From the NCBI RefSeq assembly GCF_009852415.1, contig NZ_WOXS01000002.1, forward strand, positions 7,294,001 through 7,358,000: a DNA stretch of 64,000 bases, given 5' to 3'. The notes under the pieces were generated by a model. That model worked only from the letters and a program-made list of their open reading frames with translations. It made no database searches and was not told where the DNA came from. Every line of letters starts with the position of its first letter. Position 1 is the first letter of the stretch. The DNA is from Streptomyces sp. Tu 3180 (lineage in GTDB: Bacteria; Actinomycetota; Actinomycetes; Streptomycetales; Streptomycetaceae). Positions 49,334 through 56,572 of the stretch are shown in pieces. The position numbers and the translations under genes are program-made.

Positions 49334-49957
49334 ATGGCGGCGGCGGAGCCCCGGGGTGCCGGGAAGGGGCCGGCGCGGCCGGACTGGGAGCTGATGCCCC
49401 TGGAAGGCGTCGGGCCGCTGTGGTTCGGCATGCGTGTCACCGAGGTCGCCGCGGTGCTGCCGAGCATGTCCGAGCTGCGTCGGTTCCCGGCCGACCCCTC
49501 GTTTCCGGAGGTCCTCGGCGTGGAGTTCGGCACGAGGCGTGCGGAGCCCGCCGTGTACGCCTACTTCCTCGACGACCGGTTGTCCTGTGTCGCGGTCGAC
49601 GCGGCCCGAGGACCCCAGGTGACGCTCTGGGGAAGGGAGTTGACCGCCTGCGTCCCCGCCGACCTGGAACGGTTCCTCCTGCACGCTCACGGGTGTGGAG
49701 TGCTCGACGTGTCCTACGGCCCGCGGGGGAACCCCGGAGCCGACGGGCTGGGGCTCGTGCTGCGGGTGCAGGACGTCGCCGGCGGCGTGGTGACCCGGCC
49801 CGTCGTGGTGGGCCGGAACTGGGCCGACCGGTGCACCGACGACTGGGAGGGCGCGGTCCCGGAGTGCGAGTGGGCGGGCCGTCCGTGGCCCCGGGCGGGT
49901 GAAACGGGGTCCCGGCCCGTCCCCGCCGCACGGCGCGCGCGGAGCGCCCGGACGTGA
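49334..49957 (+). CDS. Conserved-looking hypothetical protein
   Basis: A 207-residue soluble protein from an ATG at 49334. It has a pattern of alternating strands (DWELMPLEGVGPLWFGMRVT, AVYAYFLDDRLSCVAVDAA) and a central LTACVPADLERFLLHAHGCG. No signal peptide, TM segment or catalytic motif is seen. The C-terminal 30 residues are Arg/Pro-rich and probably disordered. The sequence recalls short Streptomyces proteins with a WELxPxEGVGPLxFGM opening, for which I know no function. Neighbours give no clue. Confidence 0.72.
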   Translation: MAAAEPRGAGKGPARPDWELMPLEGVGPLWFGMRVTEVAAVLPSMSELRRFPADPSFPEVLGVEFGTRRAEPAVYAYFLDDRLSCVAVDAARGPQVTLWGRELTACVPADLERFLLHAHGCGVLDVSYGPRGNPGADGLGLVLRVQDVAGGVVTRPVVVGRNWADRCTDDWEGAVPECEWAGRPWPRAGETGSRPVPAARRARSART

Positions 49958-49959
49958 TC

Positions 49960-49996
49960 GGCCCCGGCCCGGACGACACGATCCCGGGCCGGGGCC
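49960..49996. terminator. Bidirectional terminator between convergent genes
   Basis: GGCCCCGGCCCGG, an 11-base loop, then CCGGGCCGGGGCC, a 13-bp perfect stem between stops at 49957 and 50012. Confidence 0.8.
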
Positions 49997-50011
49997 GGAC
50001 GCGTCCGCGGG

Positions 50012-50497
50012 TCAGTCGAGCGCGGCGGCGTACATGCCGGGCTCGTAGGAGCCTCCCTTCTGGTGGACGATCACGGCGAGCCGGTTGGCCGCGTTGATCA
50101 CGGCGACCAGCGCGACCAGCGCGGCGATCTGGTCGTCGTCGTAGTGCTTGCGCACCTGGGCCCAGGTCTCGTCGGACACGCCGGTGTGGGCGTCGGCGAG
50201 CCGGGTGCCCTCCTCGGCGAGCGCCAGCGCGGCCCGCTCGGCCTCGTCGAACACGGTGGACTCGCGCCAGACGGCGACCAGGTGGAGCCGGACGGCGGTC
50301 TCACCCGCGGCCGCGGCCTCCTTGGTGTGCATGTCGACGCAGTGGCCGCAGCCGTTGATCTGGCTGGCGCGCAGCGACACCAGTTCCCGCGTGGACCTCG
50401 GCAGCGGCGACCGGTGGACCACCAGGGCGGCGTTCGCGAACCGCTTGGCGAACCTGGCGGCGATCTCGTTGTCGAACAGGTCGCATCGGGCGTCCAT
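50012..50497 (-). CDS. AhpD-like carboxymuconolactone decarboxylase family protein (ECF41 partner)
   Basis: A 161-residue protein; ATG at 50497 with a GAGGA site upstream. The AhpD signature is visible: SLRASQINGCGHCVDMHTKE, with the CxxC pair and downstream His of the peroxidase-type site. AALVALVAVINAANRLAVIV is also typical. Members with this CxxC are usually thiol-disulfide or peroxidase-like rather than decarboxylases. It is divergent from an ECF41 sigma factor, a classical pairing (ECF41 genes sit next to carboxymuconolactone decarboxylase, oxidoreductase or epimerase genes). It is the probable target of that sigma factor. Confidence 0.92.
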   Translation of the reverse strand: MDARCDLFDNEIAARFAKRFANAALVVHRSPLPRSTRELVSLRASQINGCGHCVDMHTKEAAAAGETAVRLHLVAVWRESTVFDEAERAALALAEEGTRLADAHTGVSDETWAQVRKHYDDDQIAALVALVAVINAANRLAVIVHQKGGSYEPGMYAAALD

Positions 50498-50606
50498 GAC
50501 GTCGTCCTCACTGGTGACTCGTGGCGGGTGCCGGACGGACACGAGATGCCGGCGACCCGTTCCCCCGTGACGGGACGACCGTGTGACGTGCGCCACCGCT
50601 CGCGGA

Positions 50607-50633
50607 TGTCACAGAGCCGCCGGGGCGGGCGTC
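50607..50633 (+). promoter_or_regulatory. ECF41-type promoter
   Basis: TGTCACA (50607-50613), 16 bases, then CGTC (50630-50633), matching the published ECF41 promoter pattern as I recall it. It lies 45 bases ahead of the sigma-factor start and implies autoregulation. Confidence 0.7.
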
Positions 50634-50677
50634 TGGTGCGCGTGACACCGTCGCGAGCGAACAGGCAGGAGCAAGCG

Positions 50678-51619
50678 GTGAAGAGCGAGCACAGCGAGCG
50701 CACACGGGACACGGCCGGGCAGCCCGCCGGCGGTGGCCGCACGGACCCCGCCACCGAGGCGTTCGTCGCCCACCGCAACCTGCTGTTCACCGTCGCCTAC
50801 GAGATGATCGGCTCGGCCGCCGACGCGGAGGACGTCCTGCAGGAGACCTGGCTGCGGTGGGCGGGCGTCGATCTCGGCACGGTGCGCGACCCGCGCGCCT
50901 ACCTGGTCCGGATCACCACGCGTCAGGCGCTGAGCCGGCTGCGCACGCTCGGCCGGCGCAGGGAGTCCTACGTCGGCTCCTGGCTGCCCGAGCCGTTGCT
51001 CACCTCGCCCGACGTGGCCGAGGACGTCGAACTGGCCGACAGCGTCTCGATGGCGATGCTGCTGGTGCTGGAGACGCTCGCGCCGACCGAGCGGGCGGTG
51101 TTCGTGCTGCGCGAGGTGTTCGGCCTCGGGTACGACGAGATCGCCGAAGCCGTCGACAAGAACCCGGCCGCGGTCCGCCAGATCGCGCACCGGGCACGGG
51201 CCCACGTCGTGGCGCGCCGGCCGCGCGGGACCGTCTCCCCGGCCCGGACCCGGGAGGCGCTCGACGCGTTCCGGCGGGCGATCGAAACGGGTGATCTGCA
51301 GGGGCTGCTCGACATCCTCGCGCCGGACGTGGTCCTCCTGGGTGATGGGGGAGGAGTCAGGCAGGCCGTCCTGCGGCCCGTCGTGGGGGCCGGCAAGGTG
51401 GCCCGCCTGCTGGTCGCCGGGCTGGAGAGGATCCCCGCCGGGGCGTCGCTGGGGCGGGCACAGGTCAACGGCCACCCGGCGCTGGTCTTCCGGGTCGACG
51501 GCGCGATCGACACCGTCGTGGCGGTGCGCGTCGACGACGGTCTCGTCACCCGGCTCTACGCGGTGCGCAACCCCGAGGAACTGTCGTACATGCAGCGGAA
51601 GACCACCCTGCGCCGCTGA
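50678..51619 (+). CDS. ECF41-group RNA polymerase sigma factor with SnoaL-like C-terminal domain
   Basis: A 313-residue sigma factor from the GTG at 50678, with CAGGAGC upstream. Region 2: FVAHRNLLFTVAYEMIGSAA and EDVLQETWLRWA. Region 4: LAPTERAVFVLREVFGLGYD and EIAEAVDKNPAAVRQIAHRA. The linker shows WLPEPL, and the C-terminal NTF2/SnoaL-like extension (about 190-313) has DGGGVRQA and NPEEL. These are the WLPEP, DGGG(R) and NPDKL-like marks of ECF41 factors, in which the extension acts as a built-in regulator instead of a separate anti-sigma factor. Divergent AhpD-like gene and upstream promoter fit. Confidence 0.94.
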   Translation: MKSEHSERTRDTAGQPAGGGRTDPATEAFVAHRNLLFTVAYEMIGSAADAEDVLQETWLRWAGVDLGTVRDPRAYLVRITTRQALSRLRTLGRRRESYVGSWLPEPLLTSPDVAEDVELADSVSMAMLLVLETLAPTERAVFVLREVFGLGYDEIAEAVDKNPAAVRQIAHRARAHVVARRPRGTVSPARTREALDAFRRAIETGDLQGLLDILAPDVVLLGDGGGVRQAVLRPVVGAGKVARLLVAGLERIPAGASLGRAQVNGHPALVFRVDGAIDTVVAVRVDDGLVTRLYAVRNPEELSYMQRKTTLRR

Positions 51620-51680
51620 GCCCCGGGCCGCCGTGCCACCGGCACCGGACACGACGGGACACCGGCCCGCACGGCGTCGG

Positions 51681-51725
51681 GGCGGAGCGCGCGACCGCGG
51701 GAGGACGGCGGAGCGCGCGACCGCG
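51681..51725 (+). repeat. 19-bp direct repeat in a convergent gap
   Basis: GGCGGAGCGCGCGACCGCG occurs at 51681-51699 and again at 51707-51725 (period 26), just ahead of the terminator hairpin. Confidence 0.8.
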
Positions 51726-51732
51726 TGAGAAA

Positions 51733-51764
51733 GGGGCGCGCCCGCGGTGTCGCGGGCGCGCCCC
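51733..51764. terminator. Bidirectional terminator between ECF41 and the large secreted protein
   Basis: GGGGCGCGCCCGCG, GTGT loop, CGCGGGCGCGCCCC, followed by CCTTCCT: a very stable 14-bp stem between convergent stops. Confidence 0.85.
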
Positions 51765-51790
51765 CTTCCTCGCGGCGTTCTCCACCGGCC

Positions 51791-54700
51791 TCAGCCCAGC
51801 GGTGTCACCCGGATGTTCCGGAACCGCACCTTGTTGCCGTGGTCCTGGAGGCGGACGGCGCCGGCCGACGGTCCCTCCGGCGCGCCGGCGCCGGTCGGGC
51901 CGTCGATCGCGACGTCGTCGTGGATCTTCCTGCCGTTCCACACGACGGTCACCCGCGCGTCGGCGGTCTTGTCGCCGTCGTCGTCGAAGCGCGCGGCGCG
52001 GAAGGTGATGTCGTACGTCTGCCAGGTCTCCGGCGCCGTCGCCGCGTTGACGTCCGGGGCCTTCTTCAGGTAGATCGCCCCGGCCTCGTTCGTGTCGAGC
52101 GTCGGGTCACCGTACGAATCGAGGATCTGCAGCTCGTAGCGGTCCTGGAGGTAGATGCCGCTGTTGCCGCGGTCCTGGCCGGTCACGTCGTCCGGCAGGA
52201 GCGGGACGCGGAACTCCACGTGCAGCCTGAAGTCCTGGTAGGCGTCCTTGGTGCGGATGTCACCGCAGCACACCTCCATGGACCGCTCGGCGGTGAGCGG
52301 CCATTCGACGCGCCGTCCGTCCGTGTGCTGCCACTGGTCCTGGGAGCCGGCGGTGCCGTCGAAGAGGGTGACCGGGGCGCCGTGCGGGTGCACGGTGATC
52401 AGGTCGAGGTTGACGTGGCCGTCGTCACCGGGGTCGAAGCGGTAGGCGAGGGTGTTCTTCCCCGCGCGCAGCGTGACGCGTTCGGTCCGTGTCGACCAGG
52501 TGTCCCAGTTGCCGGTCGGGGCGAGCTCCGTCTGCCGCAGCTTCTGCCCGTTGGCGTACAGCGAGAGGGACTTGGTGCCCTGGAAGGGGTTGGGCCCGTT
52601 GGAGTAGCGCAGACCGACGTCGTAGTCGCCGGCCTCGGGGACCGTCACGTCGAAGGTCGTGGCGGCCTTGCCCTCGGTCTGGTAGCGGTCGACGAAACCA
52701 CTGCCCGAGTAGCCGGTGTGGTCGGTGTTGACACCGGCCGTCCCGGTCAGGCGCGCCTCCTCGGCCTCGTACAGGGTGGCGGGCGGCGGCTGCTCGCCCG
52801 GCAGGGCGTTGAGCGTGTACCAGGCCTCCGTGCTCCACAGCGCCTCGCCGGACGCGGACGCGAAGGGGCGCGGCGAACGGACGTGCACGACACGGCCGGG
52901 CTCGAGCCCGTCGAGTCGCAGCCGCACCGTGCGCCCGTCGCGGGCGAGGGTGGCCGAGCGGACGGTGAGCCGTTCCTCCGCGATCTTCGGCCCCCCGTAG
53001 TCCGACGTCGGGGTGTAGCGCCACTGCGCGGCCTGGTAGCGGGAGGCCAGTTGCTCCGCGGTGGCCTGCGACACCGGCTGGGTGTACTCCAGGTCGAAGC
53101 CGCCGGGGACGGCGCGCATCTCCTTGATGTCGAAGGTGTTGCCGCCGTTGGGCGTCAGCTTCTGCAGGCCGAACTTCAGCTTTCCTTCCTGGCCCCAGTT
53201 CCCGTCGGCACCGAGCCCGCCCGCGTAGACGGCGCCGTCGGGACCCATGGTGATCCGGTTGACGCCGGCTTCGAGTCCCTGGGTGTAGCGGAACACGGCA
53301 CCCTGGTACTGCCCCTTGACCTTCTCCAGGTAGGCGCGCTGGAGTCCGCCGTAGGTGACGTCACCGATGAGCAGCTGCCCGGCGAACCGTCCCTTGGTCA
53401 AGTACAGCGGTGTGCTGGGGGAGTTGGCGATCTCGTTCTGCGGCAGCCACAGCACCGGCCGGGTGACGGGACGGTCGTCGAAGGGGCCCGGGGGCTCGGT
53501 GTAGTGGTTGAAGAAGCGGTCCTGCTTGATCTGGACGAGCTTGGACGCGGGCAGCCAGCCACCTTGGTTGTCGGTGGTGAAGATGTCGCCGCCGGGGCCC
53601 CAGCCGATGCCGTTCGGGGTGCGCAGACCGCCCGCGACCGGATGGATCTTCCCCGTTTTCTTGCTGATCCGGTACGTGGTGCCGCGGCCGGGTGCCGGTT
53701 GCGGGGTGGTGGTCGCCCCGCCGTAGTTGATGGCGACGGACAGGTTCACGTAGAAGTAGCCGTCGCGGTAGAGCAGCCCGAAGGCGAACTCGTGGAAGTT
53801 GCCGCCGTAGGGCCACGTGGCGACCGTGCGGTACTCGTCGGTGACGAAGTCCCGGTCCTTGTCGACCAGTCGGGTCAGCTCGTGCTTCTGCGAGACGTAC
53901 AGCGAACCGTCGACGTACTTGACGCCCATCGGTTCGCGCAGCCCGCTCGCCACCTTCTTCACCGTCACCTTGTCGCGGCTGGTGTCCCCGGTCACGTTGT
54001 CCAGGAGGTACACCTCGCCCGCCGTGGTCTGGGAGCCGCCCCAGGTGGTGATCGCCAGGCGTCCGTCGGGCAGCCAGTCCATGCCGGTGACCTGGGGCTC
54101 GAAGCCGTCCGGGCGCAGGTCGGTGAGGGTGAGGTCGGGGCGCACGCCGGTCAGCGGCAGGCCGTCGCCCGGGCTGTCCGATCCCGCCTCGCACTCCTTG
54201 CGCCCCGGAGCGGTGACCCGGACGACCCCGGCGTCGGTGCTCAGGGCCTCGCTCGGCACGACGGTGAAGTCGTCCGCGCCCGGCGGTCTCCAGGCGAGCG
54301 CGAGGCGCTGCTCGCCGCCCCGTTCGAAGTAGTCGATGCGGAAGGGGTGGGATCCGGCGGTGAGTTCGACGGTCCCGTCCTTGGGTTCGGCGGCGTGCAG
54401 TCCGTCGTGGTCGATGACCGTCCGGTCGTCGACGGTCAGGCGCGAGCCGTCGTCGCTGGTGAGCCGGAAGGCGTACGTCCCGTCGCCGGGGACGACGAGG
54501 TGACCGGTGACCTCGGCCGTGAAGTTGTCGGCGAAGCCGCCGAAGTCGTCGACGGTGGACCAGTCCACGGTCGGCATGAGCTTGTCGTGGTTGGGCGTCT
54601 GGCCCGGCTTGAGCGTGCAGAGCTTGCTGAGCGGGACCTGGGTGTCGAAGACCCGCAGGGTCACGCCCGGCTCCTGGGGCGGGACGTCGTCGGGGGCGGC

Positions 54701-54799
54701 GGCGGACGGGGGCGCGGCCAGAACGCCTCCGGTGAGGAAGGCGCCGAGGAACAGGGGGATGAGTCGTCTTCGGGCACGCCGGAAAAGCCGTCGGTGCAT
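51791..54799 (-). CDS. Large secreted multidomain protein: PA14, beta-propeller, CBM6/35-like and DUF1080
   Basis: A 1002-residue exported protein; ATG at 54799 with GGAGG upstream and a basic signal peptide (RRLIPLFLGAFLTGGVLA, cleavage near residue 34). Domain order: PA14-like (about 70-190; VVPGDGTYAFRLTSDDGSRL), a six-bladed propeller of the sorbosone-dehydrogenase type (about 235-620; GMDWLPDGRLAITTWGG, NGIGWGPGGDIFTTDNQGGW, NRITMGPDGAVYAGG), a CBM6/CBM35-like module (about 665-800; AEEARLTGTAGVNTDHTGYS) and a C-terminal DUF1080/3-keto-disaccharide hydrolase-like domain (about 800-1002; GNSGIYLQDRYELQILDSYG). Extracellular processing of oxidised carbohydrates is likely; the exact reaction is unknown. 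Confidence 0.92.
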   Translation of the reverse strand: MHRRLFRRARRRLIPLFLGAFLTGGVLAAPPSAAAPDDVPPQEPGVTLRVFDTQVPLSKLCTLKPGQTPNHDKLMPTVDWSTVDDFGGFADNFTAEVTGHLVVPGDGTYAFRLTSDDGSRLTVDDRTVIDHDGLHAAEPKDGTVELTAGSHPFRIDYFERGGEQRLALAWRPPGADDFTVVPSEALSTDAGVVRVTAPGRKECEAGSDSPGDGLPLTGVRPDLTLTDLRPDGFEPQVTGMDWLPDGRLAITTWGGSQTTAGEVYLLDNVTGDTSRDKVTVKKVASGLREPMGVKYVDGSLYVSQKHELTRLVDKDRDFVTDEYRTVATWPYGGNFHEFAFGLLYRDGYFYVNLSVAINYGGATTTPQPAPGRGTTYRISKKTGKIHPVAGGLRTPNGIGWGPGGDIFTTDNQGGWLPASKLVQIKQDRFFNHYTEPPGPFDDRPVTRPVLWLPQNEIANSPSTPLYLTKGRFAGQLLIGDVTYGGLQRAYLEKVKGQYQGAVFRYTQGLEAGVNRITMGPDGAVYAGGLGADGNWGQEGKLKFGLQKLTPNGGNTFDIKEMRAVPGGFDLEYTQPVSQATAEQLASRYQAAQWRYTPTSDYGGPKIAEERLTVRSATLARDGRTVRLRLDGLEPGRVVHVRSPRPFASASGEALWSTEAWYTLNALPGEQPPPATLYEAEEARLTGTAGVNTDHTGYSGSGFVDRYQTEGKAATTFDVTVPEAGDYDVGLRYSNGPNPFQGTKSLSLYANGQKLRQTELAPTGNWDTWSTRTERVTLRAGKNTLAYRFDPGDDGHVNLDLITVHPHGAPVTLFDGTAGSQDQWQHTDGRRVEWPLTAERSMEVCCGDIRTKDAYQDFRLHVEFRVPLLPDDVTGQDRGNSGIYLQDRYELQILDSYGDPTLDTNEAGAIYLKKAPDVNAATAPETWQTYDITFRAARFDDDGDKTADARVTVVWNGRKIHDDVAIDGPTGAGAPEGPSAGAVRLQDHGNKVRFRNIRVTPLG

Positions 54800-55129
54800 C
54801 GGTCCTCCAGAACGGACCGGAGGCCGCCGGATTGCACTCCGGTCGAGCTGTCCCTCTGCGCGGGTGCACGCAGAGGCGGTACTCGTGAGGTTGCGCCGAT
54901 ACCGTAGGAGACTTCTGCCGAGCGCGTCCATACTTTGTCATCGATGAGTTCAAAGTCCGGTGCCCGTCGGCCCGTTCGCCGGAACTCCGGCGCCGCCCCG
55001 TGGGCCCTCCGCGGCACCGGGTCCGTCCGGGGAGCCGCCCGTCGCGGCGGGCGCGCCCGCCGGGAACCTTCCGGCGGACCGTCTCGTTCACCGCAGGTCC
55101 GCTGCTTCGGAACCGAACAGAGGAGTACC
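54800..55129. other. Divergent promoter region, 330 bases
   Basis: It lies between the large secreted protein and the DUF5701 gene. It includes the inverted repeat at 54932-54956 and an AT-richer patch near 54930-54960; the rest is G+C-rich without a supportable gene. Confidence 0.45.
54932..54956. promoter_or_regulatory. Inverted repeat ACTTTG-N13-CAAAGT
   Basis: ACTTTG (54932-54937) and CAAAGT (54951-54956) flank TCATCGATGAGTT in the divergent region, 133 bases upstream of the large secreted protein. It is a candidate operator; no regulator can be assigned. Confidence 0.35.
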
Positions 55130-55789
55130 TTGCCCGACACCTCGTCCACCGACGCCCCGCCTCCTCTCCCGCCGCTCACCACCCAGGCGGAACGCCTGAT
55201 CGAGCTCGGGGTGCACGAACACGCGGGGATGTCCGCCGACGAACTGCGCGCCTTCGCCGGCGGCGCCGGCGGCGAAGGCGGCGACGCCCTGCTCGCCGTC
55301 CACCCGGACCGCGCCCCCGCCTCCGCCGTCGCGCCGCTGCTGCGCCACGGCGGCAAGCCCGGCTTCGTCGTCACCGACATGCCCGACGTCGACCGCTTCG
55401 CCCCCTGCGCCGTCGAGCTGCCCGACGCCCCCCTCTACCTCGTCACCGGCCCCGACCGCGGCGACCACATGGCCGACTGGAGCCCGGAGGAGGCGCTGCC
55501 CGCCCTCACCGGGCAGGACCGCACCCCGCTCCTGCTCACCGAGGGCATCCACTGGGTGCTCCAGCAGCCGGAGGTTCTCCGGCGCAACCACTGCTTCATG
55601 ACGATCGGCTCCCGGCTGCGCAAGGCGAACGGCACCCTGGACGCCCGCACTCCGGCGATCTGGATCAGCAACGGCACGGGGCGGGACGGCCGCGAGCGGC
55701 GCAACGCCCCGAAGGTCGGCTGGTGCTGGTGGGGCAACCGCCACACCTGGCTGGGCTTCGCCTCCGCCGCGGGGCGCAGGCACGCCTGA
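55130..55789 (+). CDS. DUF5701 family protein
   Basis: A 219-residue soluble protein. The TTG at 55130 is chosen for the AGAGGAG site five bases upstream; the frame continues 5' but only as Arg/Gly-rich shadow. Recognisable stretches are TTQAERLIELGVHEHAGMSA, GFVVTDMPDVDRFAP, YLVTGPDRGDHMADWSPEEA and KVGWCWWGNRHTWLGFASA, as in actinobacterial DUF5701 proteins. No catalytic motif or membrane segment is seen and the function is unknown. Confidence 0.82.
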   Translation: MPDTSSTDAPPPLPPLTTQAERLIELGVHEHAGMSADELRAFAGGAGGEGGDALLAVHPDRAPASAVAPLLRHGGKPGFVVTDMPDVDRFAPCAVELPDAPLYLVTGPDRGDHMADWSPEEALPALTGQDRTPLLLTEGIHWVLQQPEVLRRNHCFMTIGSRLRKANGTLDARTPAIWISNGTGRDGRERRNAPKVGWCWWGNRHTWLGFASAAGRRHA

Positions 55790-55867
55790 GCCCTCCCGCC
55801 CCGGCGGGGCCGGCGACCCGGACGTGCCCTTCGGACACGCGGGCCGCCGCTCCCGGGCGCCGCTCGG

Positions 55868-56179
55868 CTACGCCCACACGTACAGGTGCCACTTCCACCT
55901 GCCGTCGGTGCCCTTGCCGTACTCGCAGTACGCGGCGTCGTACCCCTGGGCGAGCACCGCGAGGGCACCACGGTCGCACTCGCCCTCCGTCCAGTAGCTC
56001 CGCCAGAAGCGCCACGACGCCAGTGCGCCGGCCTCGCCGTGCGCGGCGTGCTCCGCGGAACCGGAGGCCGCCGCCGCGGGGACCGCGGCGGCGGGAGCGG
56101 CCTGAGCCTGCGTCGCCAGGCCGGAAACCGCCAGCACCGTCCCGAGGGCCGCGGTGGCCAGAGCGTGTCGGATACGCAT
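55868..56179 (-). CDS. Small secreted protein with two cysteines
   Basis: A 103-residue precursor; ATG at 56179 with GAGGAGAG upstream. Clear signal peptide (MRIRHALATAALGTVLAVSG to QAQAAPA, cleavage near 29). The mature part is about 70 residues: an Ala/Ser-rich start, then a Trp- and Cys-containing core (LASWRFWRSYWTEGECDRGA and GYDAAYCEYGKGTDGRWKW). The two cysteines could form one disulfide. It is divergent from the SARP regulator. Whether it is an enzyme inhibitor, a signal or a structural peptide cannot be told. Confidence 0.82.
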   Translation of the reverse strand: MRIRHALATAALGTVLAVSGLATQAQAAPAAAVPAAAASGSAEHAAHGEAGALASWRFWRSYWTEGECDRGALAVLAQGYDAAYCEYGKGTDGRWKWHLYVWA

Positions 56180-56572
56180 GGTCGTCTCTCCTCGATGCGA
56201 CTCGGACAGCGCGGACGCGCTGCCCGGTGCCGGAACCGGGACCCCCGTCCCCGGCACACGGACAACGGTGCTCCACCCGCTTGGAGAAAACCTTGGCCGA
56301 GGTCCCGCGCGGAACCGAGGCCCCGCTTCCCGCCCCAGGGCCCGCCGGTGCCGTCCGGCGCATCCCGGACGGGACCCGCCGGACGGTGGGATCCCCGCAC
56401 TTCCCGGGCCCGGTCACCGCCCCGTGACGCCCCGGGCGAGGTCGGGACGGCAGGCCGGCGATCCGCGGTTCCCCGGGCCCCGCACCCCGGTCCACCACCT
56501 TGAAAAGAGCTTGAAACGGCTGGTCGGAGCCACCGGCCCCAGCCCTAGGATCTCGTCCCGGAGGTGGTGCGG
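56180..56572. other. Divergent region between the small secreted protein and the SARP gene
   Basis: 393 bases. It contains TTGG/TTGAAA repeat motifs at 56281-56297 and 56499-56516 and a TAGGAT -10-like box at 56546-56551. No gene is evident. Confidence 0.45.
56499..56516 (+). promoter_or_regulatory. Direct repeat CTTGAAA with 11-bp period upstream of the SARP gene
   Basis: CTTGAAA at 56499-56505 and 56510-56516, repeated at exactly one helical turn, the spacing SARP-type activators recognise. A TAGGAT hexamer (56546-56551) could be the -10, but at a longer distance than usual for SARP sites. Confidence 0.4.

Noticed and set aside
49334..49957. Immunity or toxin-antitoxin function for the hypothetical protein
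   Set aside because: No toxin or polymorphic-toxin gene is adjacent and no motif supports it.
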